The notes below the pieces were generated by a model, which saw only the letters and a list, made by a program, of their open reading frames with translations, made no database searches and was not told the DNA's origin. This document shows positions 17,225 through 25,646 of a stretch of 51,202 nucleotides of DNA, in pieces (positions within the stretch are counted from its first letter, which is position 1; each line of letters starts with the position of its first letter). The position numbers and the translations under genes were made by a program. The stretch is from Chitinophagaceae bacterium (lineage in GTDB: Bacteria; Bacteroidota; Bacteroidia; Chitinophagales; Chitinophagaceae), in assembly GCA_025449645.1 (NCBI GenBank), contig JANWIY010000082.1, positions 1 through 51,202 of the forward strand, given 5' to 3'.

Positions 17225-19453
17225 TTAATTTTGGATGGTGGCCATGGCCCTTAAAATATTAGAAGCCCAGGAATACACATTATGGCCCATGATCACCCTT
17301 CGCATAAGTTTCATTTTTTGTACCTGTTGCGGTTTGGGCATTTCCAGCGCTTCCCTGATGGAATCCGCCGTCTGTTCCACATCATAAGGATTGATGATGA
17401 GAGCCCCATGAAGTTCCTGTGATGCACCCGCAAACCTGCTCAGGATAAGTACACCATCATTCTGGCTTCGCGCAGCAATGAATTCCTTGGCCACCAGGTT
17501 CATGCCATCATGCAGGGACGTGACCATGCACAAATTGGCGCTTTTATAATATGGCTTGATCTCTTCATGGCTGTGATGACGCTTCAGAAACAGAATGGGC
17601 TGCCAGTTTTTAGATTTGAATTTCCAGTTGATCCGGTTAACCTCGTTTTCCACGGCACTTGTAATATCGGCATAGCTTTTTAAAAGGGACCGGCTGGGCG
17701 CAGCGATCTGGACAAATGTGAACTTTCCCCTGTATCCGGCATACTTCTCAAGAAATCTTTCGATGGCAAGAAATTTTTCGATCAGTCCCTTGGTGTAATC
17801 CAGCCTATCCACTCCAATGCCCATATATTGCGCGTTGAGTCCATGCTGCTTCAGTAGTTCGGCGGGATCTTCCTTGTTGCCGTCATCATTTTCGTAATCC
17901 TTTAATGTAAATGAAATACTTATCGGAAACGGCTTTACCAGGGTAAAATGGTTGCCGATCTTTACAGAGAAGTTTTCCCATATCACCCTGGACTCCATCG
18001 AGGTATTTACTGTTTCCAGAAAATTGTTACAATGATATTGCGTATGGAATCCAATCAGGTCCCCACCAAGCATTCCTCTCAATAATTCCTTTTGCCAGGG
18101 ACAAATGCCGAAGGATTCGGGATTGGGCCAGGGAATATGCCAGAAAATAGCCACTTTGGCATCGGGCCGCTGATCCTTGATTAATTTTGGCAAAAGCGCG
18201 AAGTGATAATCCTGCACCAAAATAAATGGTTCTTCCTGATCCTTGATTTCCTCCAACACTGCTTTTGCATACATTTCATTTACTTCCTGGTAGTAATTCC
18301 AATCTTCTTTTCTGAAAACCGGCCGGGTATGTGCAATATGACAGAGGGGCCATAAGCCTTCGTTGGAAAATCCATAATAATAATGGTTCTCCTGTTCCCT
18401 TGTAAGCCAGATCCTCCTCAGTGTGTATTTGCCTTCATAGGGAGGCACCTGCACCTTATCATGTTTATCGACTGTTTCTTTATCGGCATCACCGCTTCCA
18501 GAAGCAATCCATAATCCACCGCAGGCTTTTAATATCGGCTCCATGGCAGTTACCATACCACTTGCAGGAACAATACATTTAATTTCCTTTCCGGCATGTA
18601 CATGCATATAGGGTTCGCGGTTTGAAACAACCACCATGATCTTATCCTGCAAAAGCTGCTTCATTTCTTCGTTCAACCGCTCGTGGGTCCAGATTGCTTC
18701 ACCTGTGGTCCGCAGCTGCGCTTCCTCCTGAGCAATCGCTTTCGCTTCCTGCATCGCCTGCGCAATTCCCGAAATCTCTTTATAAAGGGGCTCGAGGAAA
18801 TTGATTCGGGGTCTTTTCTTCAACTGATCCAAATTCCCGAAGCGTACTGCCTTTACCCACTCCACGACCCTGTTTAGAGGCGATAGTATGCCCCATTTTA
18901 CCACAAGCAGGGTGACAACGGAAATAACGAGCGCCTGAAGAAACCAGCGGATAAAATTTCTCAGCCAGATGCTCTTTACGATATTGGTTATGTAATCCGC
19001 ATCGACATAAAAAATAATAGCACCCTCCGGCATGTCACGTTTATCTGTCAGCCGGATGTATTCATATAATTTTTTCCCGTGAATGCTCAAGAGATTGCCC
19101 ATGGATGAATCCGCTGCCAGCGCCTGCGCAATATAATCGGTAGAATATTTCAAATAGGGTTCAGCCGCAGGGTTGAGCGCAACCAGGCTCTCATTATTAT
19201 AATAAACTGCGAGTCCGCTGAAGCGGTATTGAGTGATCAGGCTGTCCGTAATATCTCTGAAATGCAGGCTGTCTTCTTTCCCAATATGTGAAAAATGGGA
19301 TTTGTAAAACACCTCCGCCACCTGGATGGTCTTTGTTTCAAGCTCAGCGTTTAGCAACTGATGTTCGGATGAGATCTGAAAAGCAGTGAAGCCAAAAGCT
19401 ACAACCCCAACAGCGCCAATAATTGAAATAACCAGGGCGAGGTTTATTTTCAT
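17225..19453 (-). CDS. otsA: Membrane-anchored trehalose-6-phosphate synthase (GT20) with sensor-like HAMP N-terminus
   Basis: The 742-residue protein has a first membrane helix (~5-27), an extracytoplasmic region (~30-165), a second helix (~168-188), a HAMP-like segment (~186-235) with a helical linker, then a GT20 domain from ~272 ([12 protein letters not shown]). Catalytic positions match E. coli OtsA: Arg550 and Lys555 ([11 protein letters not shown]), Asp649 and Glu657 ([12 protein letters not shown]). Their spacing (5, 99, 8) equals that recalled for Arg262, Lys267, Asp361 and Glu369. It should join UDP- or GDP-glucose to glucose-6-phosphate. Usual OtsA is ~470 aa, so ~270 residues are extra. 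Its start overlaps the otsB stop (ATGA). Confidence 0.9.
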   Translation of the reverse strand: MKINLALVISIIGAVGVVAFGFTAFQISSEHQLLNAELETKTIQVAEVFYKSHFSHIGKEDSLHFRDITDSLITQYRFSGLAVYYNNESLVALNPAAEPYLKYSTDYIAQALAADSSMGNLLSIHGKKLYEYIRLTDKRDMPEGAIIFYVDADYITNIVKSIWLRNFIRWFLQALVISVVTLLVVKWGILSPLNRVVEWVKAVRFGNLDQLKKRPRINFLEPLYKEISGIAQAMQEAKAIAQEEAQLRTTGEAIWTHERLNEEMKQLLQDKIMVVVSNREPYMHVHAGKEIKCIVPASGMVTAMEPILKACGGLWIASGSGDADKETVDKHDKVQVPPYEGKYTLRRIWLTREQENHYYYGFSNEGLWPLCHIAHTRPVFRKEDWNYYQEVNEMYAKAVLEEIKDQEEPFILVQDYHFALLPKLIKDQRPDAKVAIFWHIPWPNPESFGICPWQKELLRGMLGGDLIGFHTQYHCNNFLETVNTSMESRVIWENFSVKIGNHFTLVKPFPISISFTLKDYENDDGNKEDPAELLKQHGLNAQYMGIGVDRLDYTKGLIEKFLAIERFLEKYAGYRGKFTFVQIAAPSRSLLKSYADITSAVENEVNRINWKFKSKNWQPILFLKRHHSHEEIKPYYKSANLCMVTSLHDGMNLVAKEFIAARSQNDGVLILSRFAGASQELHGALIINPYDVEQTADSIREALEMPKPQQVQKMKLMRRVIMGHNVYSWASNILRAMATIQN

Positions 19454-20193
19454 AGCAGTTCATTTATTAACACGATCACTTGTTGCACATTATCCAGCCT
19501 GTATTTGGCCGAGGTTTCCCCTGCTCCCACCTTAATTGTGTAAGCATGCTCATTGTACTTTAATACCTCAAACATATCCTCGTCTGTTTTGTCATCTCCT
19601 ATGGATAATATAAAATCATAGTCTTCCCTCCCGAGCACGTAAACAGTTCCTTTACCTTTATCTATATCTTTCCGCCTGACCTCTACCACTTTTTTGCCGT
19701 CCATAATTTTAAGCCCGAATTCAGGTGCTCGGGCTGACAGCTCCCCGATGAGTGCACGGGAGCGTGAATACCCGCAATCTGCATCAGCATTCCTGTAATG
19801 ATAGGCCAGGGAAAACCTCTTATGTTCAATAAACGAGCCGGGGCAGGTTTTGGTAAACTTTTCCAGCATCGGAAAAAACAAATGCTGCCATTTGCCATCA
19901 TCAGCAATAAGTTGCTTCCACCTCAGGTCCTCGCGGATCATAGCTCCATGCTCGGCCACAATATCAATGGGCAGGTGACCCACAAACCCGTTTATGTCCT
20001 GATAAGCCCTGCCCGTGATTATAACCACACGGGTATTTGGCGATTTATTTAGTTTCAGCAGGGCGGATAACAGGTTTTCGGACGGCCTCGCCTCCTGAGG
20101 TAATTTCACATAATCCACCAGCGTTCCATCATAATCCAGTAATATCAGCTTGTTATTTGCTTTCCTGAAACTTTTAATTAAAAGATCTTTCAT
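19450..20193 (-). CDS. otsB: Trehalose-6-phosphate phosphatase
   Basis: The 247-residue protein is a HAD-superfamily phosphatase. The nucleophile motif LLDYDGTLVDYV has Asp20 and Asp22; motif II is VVIITGRAYQDI; the C-terminal acidic motif is ILSIGDDKTDEDMFE. The intervening cap (IVAEHGAMIREDLRW, then SFIEHKRFSLAYHYR) is that of OtsB. It removes phosphate from trehalose-6-phosphate to give trehalose, a compatible solute. It overlaps the downstream otsA by 4 bp (ATGA), so the two are translationally coupled. The order otsB-otsA is reversed relative to some operons but functionally equivalent. Confidence 0.94.
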   Translation of the reverse strand: MKDLLIKSFRKANNKLILLDYDGTLVDYVKLPQEARPSENLLSALLKLNKSPNTRVVIITGRAYQDINGFVGHLPIDIVAEHGAMIREDLRWKQLIADDGKWQHLFFPMLEKFTKTCPGSFIEHKRFSLAYHYRNADADCGYSRSRALIGELSARAPEFGLKIMDGKKVVEVRRKDIDKGKGTVYVLGREDYDFILSIGDDKTDEDMFEVLKYNEHAYTIKVGAGETSAKYRLDNVQQVIVLINELL

Positions 20194-20342
20194 TCCTTAT
20201 TCCATAAAATTAAAATTTCCTGCTGTCGTTGTCTTCTGAACGCCATCCGGCGAATTTAGTTAAAATATGTCTTCTCGCCGGCCCGGCAGCCTTTGCGCAG
20301 GAAAGCTTAAATCGGTTAACTTCATACCAATATAATAATACA

Positions 20343-21206
20343 ATGATGTATCCCGGCACACCTCTCTGCAGAACGCACAAACGCTTGTTGATATTTTCCC
20401 TGCTGGTCTTTTGCTTTTCCCACGTGAAAGCGCAAGAAGGCCAGGCTGAATTCAGGGTTATCAGTTTTTACACGGAAAGAAATGATCTGGCACATATCAG
20501 TTTTGTACACGAAGCAAACAAATGGTTTTATGAAATGGGCCAGAAATACCATTTCAGCTATGATTCAACCAATAACTGGAACAACATGAATCCCGGTTTT
20601 CTATCCCGTTACCAGGTGGTCATTTTTTTGGATACTCGTCCCGATTCTCCCGCCCAACGGGAAGCATTCAAAAATTATATGGACCATGGTGGCGGATGGA
20701 TGGGTTTTCATTTTTCAGGATTTGCTCTTACGCCTTCGGAATTCCCACAGAACTGGGACTGGTATCACAATGAATTCCTGGGATCCGGGTCTTACCTGAG
20801 CAACACATGGAGGCCGACCTCAGCCATATTGCGGGTGGAAGACAGGCATCATCCTGCAACCCGGAATTTGCCGGAAACATTCAAATCGGCTCCCAGTGAA
20901 TGGTACCGCTGGACGAATGATTTGAGAACCAATCCAAATATTGACATCCTCCTATCGATTGATTCAAGCAGCTACCCGCTCGGAACCGGACCTAAGCTAT
21001 CCGAAATCTGGCACAGCGGCTTTTATCCTGTTGTGTGGGCCAACAAAAATTACAGAATGGTTTACATGAATATGGGCCACAATGACATGGACTATGAGCA
21101 TAAAACGAACAAGGAATTATCCTCTACATTCAGCAGCGAAATTCAGGATCAGCTCATTCTCCAGGCGCTTTTTTGGGTCGGAAGATCGGAAATGAAATCG
21201 AAGTGA
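20343..21206 (+). CDS. Exported ThuA-like protein
   Basis: I start at the ATG at 20343 (287 residues; the next codon is also ATG). An upstream ATG at 20229 would add 38 residues that do not look like a leader. From 20343 there is a short basic stretch, a hydrophobic core (LLIFSLLVFCFS) and a cleavage-like VKAQ. The ThuA fold follows: FRVISFYTERNDLAHISFVHEA, YQVVIFLDTRPDSPAQREAFKNYMDHGGGWMGFHFSG and MVYMNMGHNDMDYEH near the end. ThuA-family proteins are glutamine-amidotransferase-like and linked to trehalose and 3-keto-disaccharide metabolism in rhizobia. It diverges from otsB. Function here is unproven. Confidence 0.85.
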   Translation: MMYPGTPLCRTHKRLLIFSLLVFCFSHVKAQEGQAEFRVISFYTERNDLAHISFVHEANKWFYEMGQKYHFSYDSTNNWNNMNPGFLSRYQVVIFLDTRPDSPAQREAFKNYMDHGGGWMGFHFSGFALTPSEFPQNWDWYHNEFLGSGSYLSNTWRPTSAILRVEDRHHPATRNLPETFKSAPSEWYRWTNDLRTNPNIDILLSIDSSSYPLGTGPKLSEIWHSGFYPVVWANKNYRMVYMNMGHNDMDYEHKTNKELSSTFSSEIQDQLILQALFWVGRSEMKSK

Positions 21207-21276
21207 ATTTTCTCCGGCATTCACCTGTTTACGGGACGCAGGCAAGACACGACACCCTCAATAATTAATCTATCCT

Positions 21277-22137
21277 TTACCTGATCGAATCGTAATACAG
21301 TGCTGCGGCACCCAGTATACCACAATTTTCCAGTTCCGATATTTTTATTTTGAGGCGTTCTGCGGAGCGGGGATAGACCAGGGTATGAATCTGTTTCCAC
21401 ATGTTCTCCGAGAAATAGGGATAAGCCAGGCGGACCGAGCCTCCAAGGATAATCAGACTGATATCATACGTGTAAAGGATGGTCTTTATAGCATTTCCGA
21501 GGTGAGTTCCCATTTCGCCGTACATGCGGATGGCTTCCGCATCACCTGCTGCCGCCTTTTTGAAAACTATTTCCCCGTCAACCCCGTAAACATTTTGAAA
21601 GAATTGCCCGCATGCATAATACTCATAAAATTTTTCCAGATAATCCACCATCCCAAATTCGCCCGCACCGCAATTGGCCCCCGCATATAATTTATCATGA
21701 ATAATAATCCCCGCGCCCAGTCCCGTTCCGATCGTGAGGCCAATCAGGGATCGCTGATCTTTTCCTTTTCCGTAATAAAGCTCTCCAAGTACAAAACAAT
21801 TCGCATCGTTATTTACGATCACAGGCACATGATATCTTTCTTCCATTAACTTCTTTAGCGGCACTTCCTTCCAGGATGGAATATTCTGCACATCATAAAC
21901 AATCCCCTCTTCCAGGTCCACAACGCTGGGAACACCGATGCCGATGGCTTTCACCGATTTATTGATCAACTGGTCCGTGAGCCCGAATATGTCTTTCATT
22001 ACCTCTTCGACGGAAGCCTGATTATCGATGCGTTTGGAATGAATGGCAGAAACAGCATTTTCATTCACCATGCCGCAACGCACATTCGTACCGCCAAGGT
22101 CTATGCCGATTACATATTCCTCCGGGTTATTTTTCAT
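21277..22137 (-). CDS. ROK-family sugar kinase (glucokinase/N-acetyl-hexosamine kinase type)
   Basis: The 286-residue protein has the phosphate-binding DLGGTN (13-18), the catalytic aspartate in NNDANC (Asp111) and the second ATP loop IGTGLGAGII (~136-145). These mark it as a ROK kinase that phosphorylates glucose, N-acetylglucosamine or a related sugar. The usual ROK zinc site (GH followed by CxCGxxGC) is largely missing: the segment reads GEFGM...YYACGQFF with a single cysteine. It lies 9 bp after a sugar MFS transporter gene, so import and phosphorylation are probably coupled. In a region with amino-sugar hydrolases, glucosamine or GlcNAc are reasonable substrates. Confidence 0.87.
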   Translation of the reverse strand: MKNNPEEYVIGIDLGGTNVRCGMVNENAVSAIHSKRIDNQASVEEVMKDIFGLTDQLINKSVKAIGIGVPSVVDLEEGIVYDVQNIPSWKEVPLKKLMEERYHVPVIVNNDANCFVLGELYYGKGKDQRSLIGLTIGTGLGAGIIIHDKLYAGANCGAGEFGMVDYLEKFYEYYACGQFFQNVYGVDGEIVFKKAAAGDAEAIRMYGEMGTHLGNAIKTILYTYDISLIILGGSVRLAYPYFSENMWKQIHTLVYPRSAERLKIKISELENCGILGAAALYYDSIR

Positions 22138-22146
22138 TTAATCATA

Positions 22147-23400
22147 TTATGGTTGCTCTTTGCTCTTAAAAAGCTGAATGGTTTTATTCGTGATGATCGG
22201 TTTTGCCCAAAATCCGATGCTGAGGATATAACCGAGCGTAATATATAAAAAGAACATGCCTGAGCGAAGCCCGAGATGGTCGCCCAGCCACCCGATGATC
22301 AGGGGAATAACGGCTCCTCCGATAATGCCGGTTACCAATATCCCTGAAAAAGACCCGTGGTGTTCATTTACGGAATTCAGTGCAAGTGAAAAAATGATCG
22401 GATACATAACGGAAGCAAAAAAACCCACACAGGGAAATGCGATCAGGGAAATCCTGGCCGGACCGAAAAGTGCAGCACTAAGGCAAATCAGGGCGAGAAT
22501 AGTGAAACTGATCAACACTTTCCGGCTGTCCATGATCTTTAGCAGCAATAAACCAACCACTCCGCCGGCAGTCATCAGGCCCCAGAAATAAGCCACATCA
22601 TCCGCACCCTTGGTTTGCGGATCAAATCCATGATAGGTTGACAAGAACTGGGATATCCAGTTGGCAACTCCCTGCTCAGTGCCTACATAACAAAACATGG
22701 CTATAAAGAACAACAGTACCACAGGTTGTTTGAATAACATCACATGCGTCTGCCAGGCGCCCACCTTTTCTTCCTTGCTCAATTCCACTTTTGGAAATTT
22801 TGAAAATAAAATAATCAGGATCATCAGCAGGCAGATAATAGTAAACACCCAATAAAGTGAAATCCATGGCAGATCCGAAGGAACAAGCGAGCGGAATGTT
22901 GAAATGATACCGGTGTGTGAACCTTCTTTAAGTTGTAGCACGAGATAAGAATAAACCAGCGGGCTAATAAAAGAAGCCAGTCCGAAAATCAATTGAGCCA
23001 GCACTGAATTAAACGCGTAGTGCTCCTCGCCGCCAGAAGTCCGCAGCAAAGGATTTATCACCACCTGCAGCATGGCCATGCCGCAGCCGATCAGGAAAAG
23101 AGAAATTACGGCAGTTAAATAGTTTGGGAAGACCGCGAGCATGAGGGAGCCTAAAAAAGCTACAACGAATCCCACTGCCATGATTTTTTTTTCTTTGTAT
23201 TTCTCAATTAGCATTCCGGAAGGAATGGACATAACCCCATAGGCGATAAAAAAAGCAAATGGCAGAAGGGCGACCAGCGTAAGACTGAGATGAAACCCAT
23301 TGATCATATCAGGAATCAATGGCCCGATCACATTAGTTAGAAAAGAAATTACAAAGAAAGTAAGCATAATGAGGCTTACGATGTAATAGTTGCGCTTCAT
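22147..23400 (-). CDS. Sugar MFS transporter (FucP/GluP/NagP-like)
   Basis: The 417-residue protein has twelve predicted helices and the FucP-type N-terminus (MLTFFVISFLTNVIGPLIPDM, then IPSGMLIEKYKEKK). FucP, GluP and the NagP-type chitin-pathway transporters of environmental bacteria belong to this group and carry hexoses or N-acetylglucosamine by proton symport. The adjacent ROK kinase starts 9 bp after its stop. Upstream lie 169 bp before the GMC gene, so a promoter for this pair may sit at 23401-23569, although I see no strong TAnnTTTG there. Exact substrate is inferred from neighbours. Confidence 0.87.
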   Translation of the reverse strand: MKRNYYIVSLIMLTFFVISFLTNVIGPLIPDMINGFHLSLTLVALLPFAFFIAYGVMSIPSGMLIEKYKEKKIMAVGFVVAFLGSLMLAVFPNYLTAVISLFLIGCGMAMLQVVINPLLRTSGGEEHYAFNSVLAQLIFGLASFISPLVYSYLVLQLKEGSHTGIISTFRSLVPSDLPWISLYWVFTIICLLMILIILFSKFPKVELSKEEKVGAWQTHVMLFKQPVVLLFFIAMFCYVGTEQGVANWISQFLSTYHGFDPQTKGADDVAYFWGLMTAGGVVGLLLLKIMDSRKVLISFTILALICLSAALFGPARISLIAFPCVGFFASVMYPIIFSLALNSVNEHHGSFSGILVTGIIGGAVIPLIIGWLGDHLGLRSGMFFLYITLGYILSIGFWAKPIITNKTIQLFKSKEQP

Positions 23401-23569
23401 AATGATGCTTTTTTAATAATCGGCCAGGACATCAGAAATGCAAAAATCAACTTGTATACCTGGCGGGATTATGACGGAGAATGGCGATTGATGCATAAAT
23501 ATATCGTGTTTCTATTAATCATTGCAAAATCCGGATGAATAATTGCCCGGCTATATTTGCCTGAATTTC

Positions 23570-25117
23570 CTAATGCCGCTTCAGCTTTCCCTTTAAGTGA
23601 TCCGAAAGCCGTATGCTCAATGCAATCAGGGTGAGCGTTGGATTTGGTGCGGCTGCGGTGACGAAACAGGAGGATCCGGCTACATACAAATTAGCAATAC
23701 CGTGAACCCTGCAATCGGCATCCACAACGCCGGCTTTAGAATCTTCGCTCATGCGGGTAGTGCCCATATGATGCCAGCCGCCTCCGGTAAATGAGGGCCA
23801 TGTGTAATCATTTTCATCCCACAAATATTCCAGCAGCTTTACGCGCGCAACACCCGCAAGGCCGGCCTGCTGTCCGATAAGCTCGTCGATTTTCCTGATA
23901 CTTTTCTTTTCCAGCGGGGTCAGTATCCAATTCAATATTGACCTGGGCATGCCCAGCGAATCCTTTTCTGTGTCCAGTGTAATCCGGGAAGATGGATTGG
24001 GAGCCTGTTCCACCCTGGTAAAAAGCTGAAATGCTTTATCGATGGGCGAAGCGCCTGCAGGTGGTTTTGCATGATCCGATTTTCTAAAATTCTGATACAG
24101 GTCCACAATATCTTTGCGGGGATCTTTCCCGGTCCATACATCGATGATCGGCCTTGTATTTCTGGCTGTGGCTAAAGGCGATAGAGAAACGGTTCCGTTG
24201 AGTATTTTAAACTCCCTCTGTTTTTCGGCGCTGATGGCCAGTTCGGACCTCATTTTAGTTCGGCCAAAATCCATCATATATAATTTCATGGAGTTAGGCC
24301 TGTCGAGCCAAAGTTCGCCGGATTTAATTTCCAGATGTTCCATAAAAAATCTTCCGACAAGCCCCTGGTCATTGCCCAGTCCTTGCGGAGCTTGTTTATT
24401 GGAAGCCAGCAATATCCTGGCATTCTGAATTGCCCCACAGGCAAGAATGAAATATTTTGCATGAACGGTATGCTCCTTTCCGGCATGATTTTTTACGGTA
24501 ACCTGCTTAACTGCAGACACATTTTCATTGGAAATTATATCGGTCAGGTTTGCATAAGTGTAAAGCTGAATATTCTTTGCGTCTTCGATCCTTTTCCTGT
24601 ATTTTGGTCCGAAGCGGGTGGGCGGACTGAATTGCCAGATCTTGTTCCAGACCACATTTTTGTCAAGCGGGAGGGGAATTAAATCAGGATCCTTTTTTTG
24701 CCAGTAATCCAGGTTATATTCATAAGGCCCCAGTTCCACGTTTTCCTGAGCACGGGCATAAAAAGGATCCAGGTCTTTTCTTGTAATCGGCCAGCCGCTA
24801 TATGGAACCCAGTCCCTTTTTTGAAAATCAATCTCATCCATTGTTGAGCAGTAACCCGCCCAGTGCCCGGTTGTGCCTCCAAAATAATGCAGGCGGGCCG
24901 ACCTTAAAGGAAAATAATGCTGCCCGGTTGTTTTGCCATCGTACAGATCCTGCACTTTTTCGTCATATTCAAATCCACCTCCTTCCAGCAGAATTATTTT
25001 ATGAGGGGAATTTATCCATTCAAGTGCGATGCTTAATCCGGCGGCACCCGCGCCCACAATGCAGATGTCGCCTTCGATCACAGAACCGCTCCGGAGCTCT
25101 CTGGCATCAATGTGCAT
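23570..25117 (-). CDS. GMC-family FAD-dependent sugar/alcohol dehydrogenase (large subunit)
   Basis: The 515-residue protein opens with an FAD-binding Rossmann motif (CIVGAGAAGLSIALEW, Gly22-x-Gly24-x-x-Gly27). It ends with the GMC_oxred_C signature GGGWHHMGTTRM (His449/His450) and APNPTLT (Asn492), the expected catalytic His/Asn pair. It lacks its own signal peptide. Homologues include the catalytic subunits of membrane-linked gluconate, fructose and glucoside-3-dehydrogenases, which are exported together with a small Tat-bearing partner. The gene 9 bp upstream encodes such a small protein. It probably oxidises a sugar in the periplasm and passes electrons to the respiratory chain. No cytochrome c gene (CxxCH) was seen nearby. 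Confidence 0.9.
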   Translation of the reverse strand: MHIDARELRSGSVIEGDICIVGAGAAGLSIALEWINSPHKIILLEGGGFEYDEKVQDLYDGKTTGQHYFPLRSARLHYFGGTTGHWAGYCSTMDEIDFQKRDWVPYSGWPITRKDLDPFYARAQENVELGPYEYNLDYWQKKDPDLIPLPLDKNVVWNKIWQFSPPTRFGPKYRKRIEDAKNIQLYTYANLTDIISNENVSAVKQVTVKNHAGKEHTVHAKYFILACGAIQNARILLASNKQAPQGLGNDQGLVGRFFMEHLEIKSGELWLDRPNSMKLYMMDFGRTKMRSELAISAEKQREFKILNGTVSLSPLATARNTRPIIDVWTGKDPRKDIVDLYQNFRKSDHAKPPAGASPIDKAFQLFTRVEQAPNPSSRITLDTEKDSLGMPRSILNWILTPLEKKSIRKIDELIGQQAGLAGVARVKLLEYLWDENDYTWPSFTGGGWHHMGTTRMSEDSKAGVVDADCRVHGIANLYVAGSSCFVTAAAPNPTLTLIALSIRLSDHLKGKLKRH

Positions 25118-25126
25118 AGGCCATAT

Positions 25127-25528
25127 TTAGGATGTCATAATTGAAAAAAGTGCGGCCTGCTGTGCCTCAGTAACAGATAAAATCCACCCGTTCATCACAA
25201 CTGTATTACCGGTAGTAAAATCATTTTGTATTTTTTTCTCCAGGAAAGAAGCGGTCACGGTCTCCCCGGACGGCCGGGCGGGCTCCTGGCCGGCTTCATC
25301 CGCCAGGAGCAAGTCCATCAGTAAATCTTCCCTGGCCTGGACCGGAAACCGGCTGGTGTAAGCCACCCCTATTCCCCTGATTGTTTTTGCATCGCAGATA
25401 CGCGACAGGAATGCCGGAGGGACCAGGCTTTTTTTTATTTCCCTGTTCCGGCCGGCACAGTCCAGCAGCGGGATGGCCATGGCAGCCAGACCCATAAAGG
25501 AAATATTGATGAAGGATTTCCTGTGCAC
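25127..25528 (-). CDS. Small 'subunit 3'-type partner of the GMC dehydrogenase
   Basis: The start is GTG at 25528 or TTG at 25534; no ATG is available. I prefer GTG because it gives MHRKSFINISFMG, like the MxRRxFL start of Tat-dependent partners, although only HRK is present where a full twin arginine is expected. A hydrophobic segment follows, ending at DCAG. The rest (~105 residues) contains IRGIGVAYTSRFP, a C-terminal NGWILSVTEAQQAALFS that resembles the end of gluconate-2-dehydrogenase subunit 3 proteins, and several acidic residues. These small proteins carry the GMC subunit through the Tat system as a hitch-hiker. The 9-bp spacing to the GMC gene supports this. Confidence 0.7.
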   Translation of the reverse strand: MHRKSFINISFMGLAAMAIPLLDCAGRNREIKKSLVPPAFLSRICDAKTIRGIGVAYTSRFPVQAREDLLMDLLLADEAGQEPARPSGETVTASFLEKKIQNDFTTGNTVVMNGWILSVTEAQQAALFSIMTS

Positions 25529-25646
25529 GGACAATCGTTTGAGACTATAAATCTAAAGAAGAAAGCGAAACCGCACCCAATTAAATTTAAAAATAGGAAA
25601 TGAACTTTCTCTATATATTGTAACTTAGTCTCCTAACGATTTTAAC

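Noticed and set aside
21203-21224. GTGAAT/ATTCAC hairpin at the ThuA stop codon as a terminator
   Set aside because: The stem is AT-rich and only 6 bp, with a 10-nt loop and no T-run on the plus strand.
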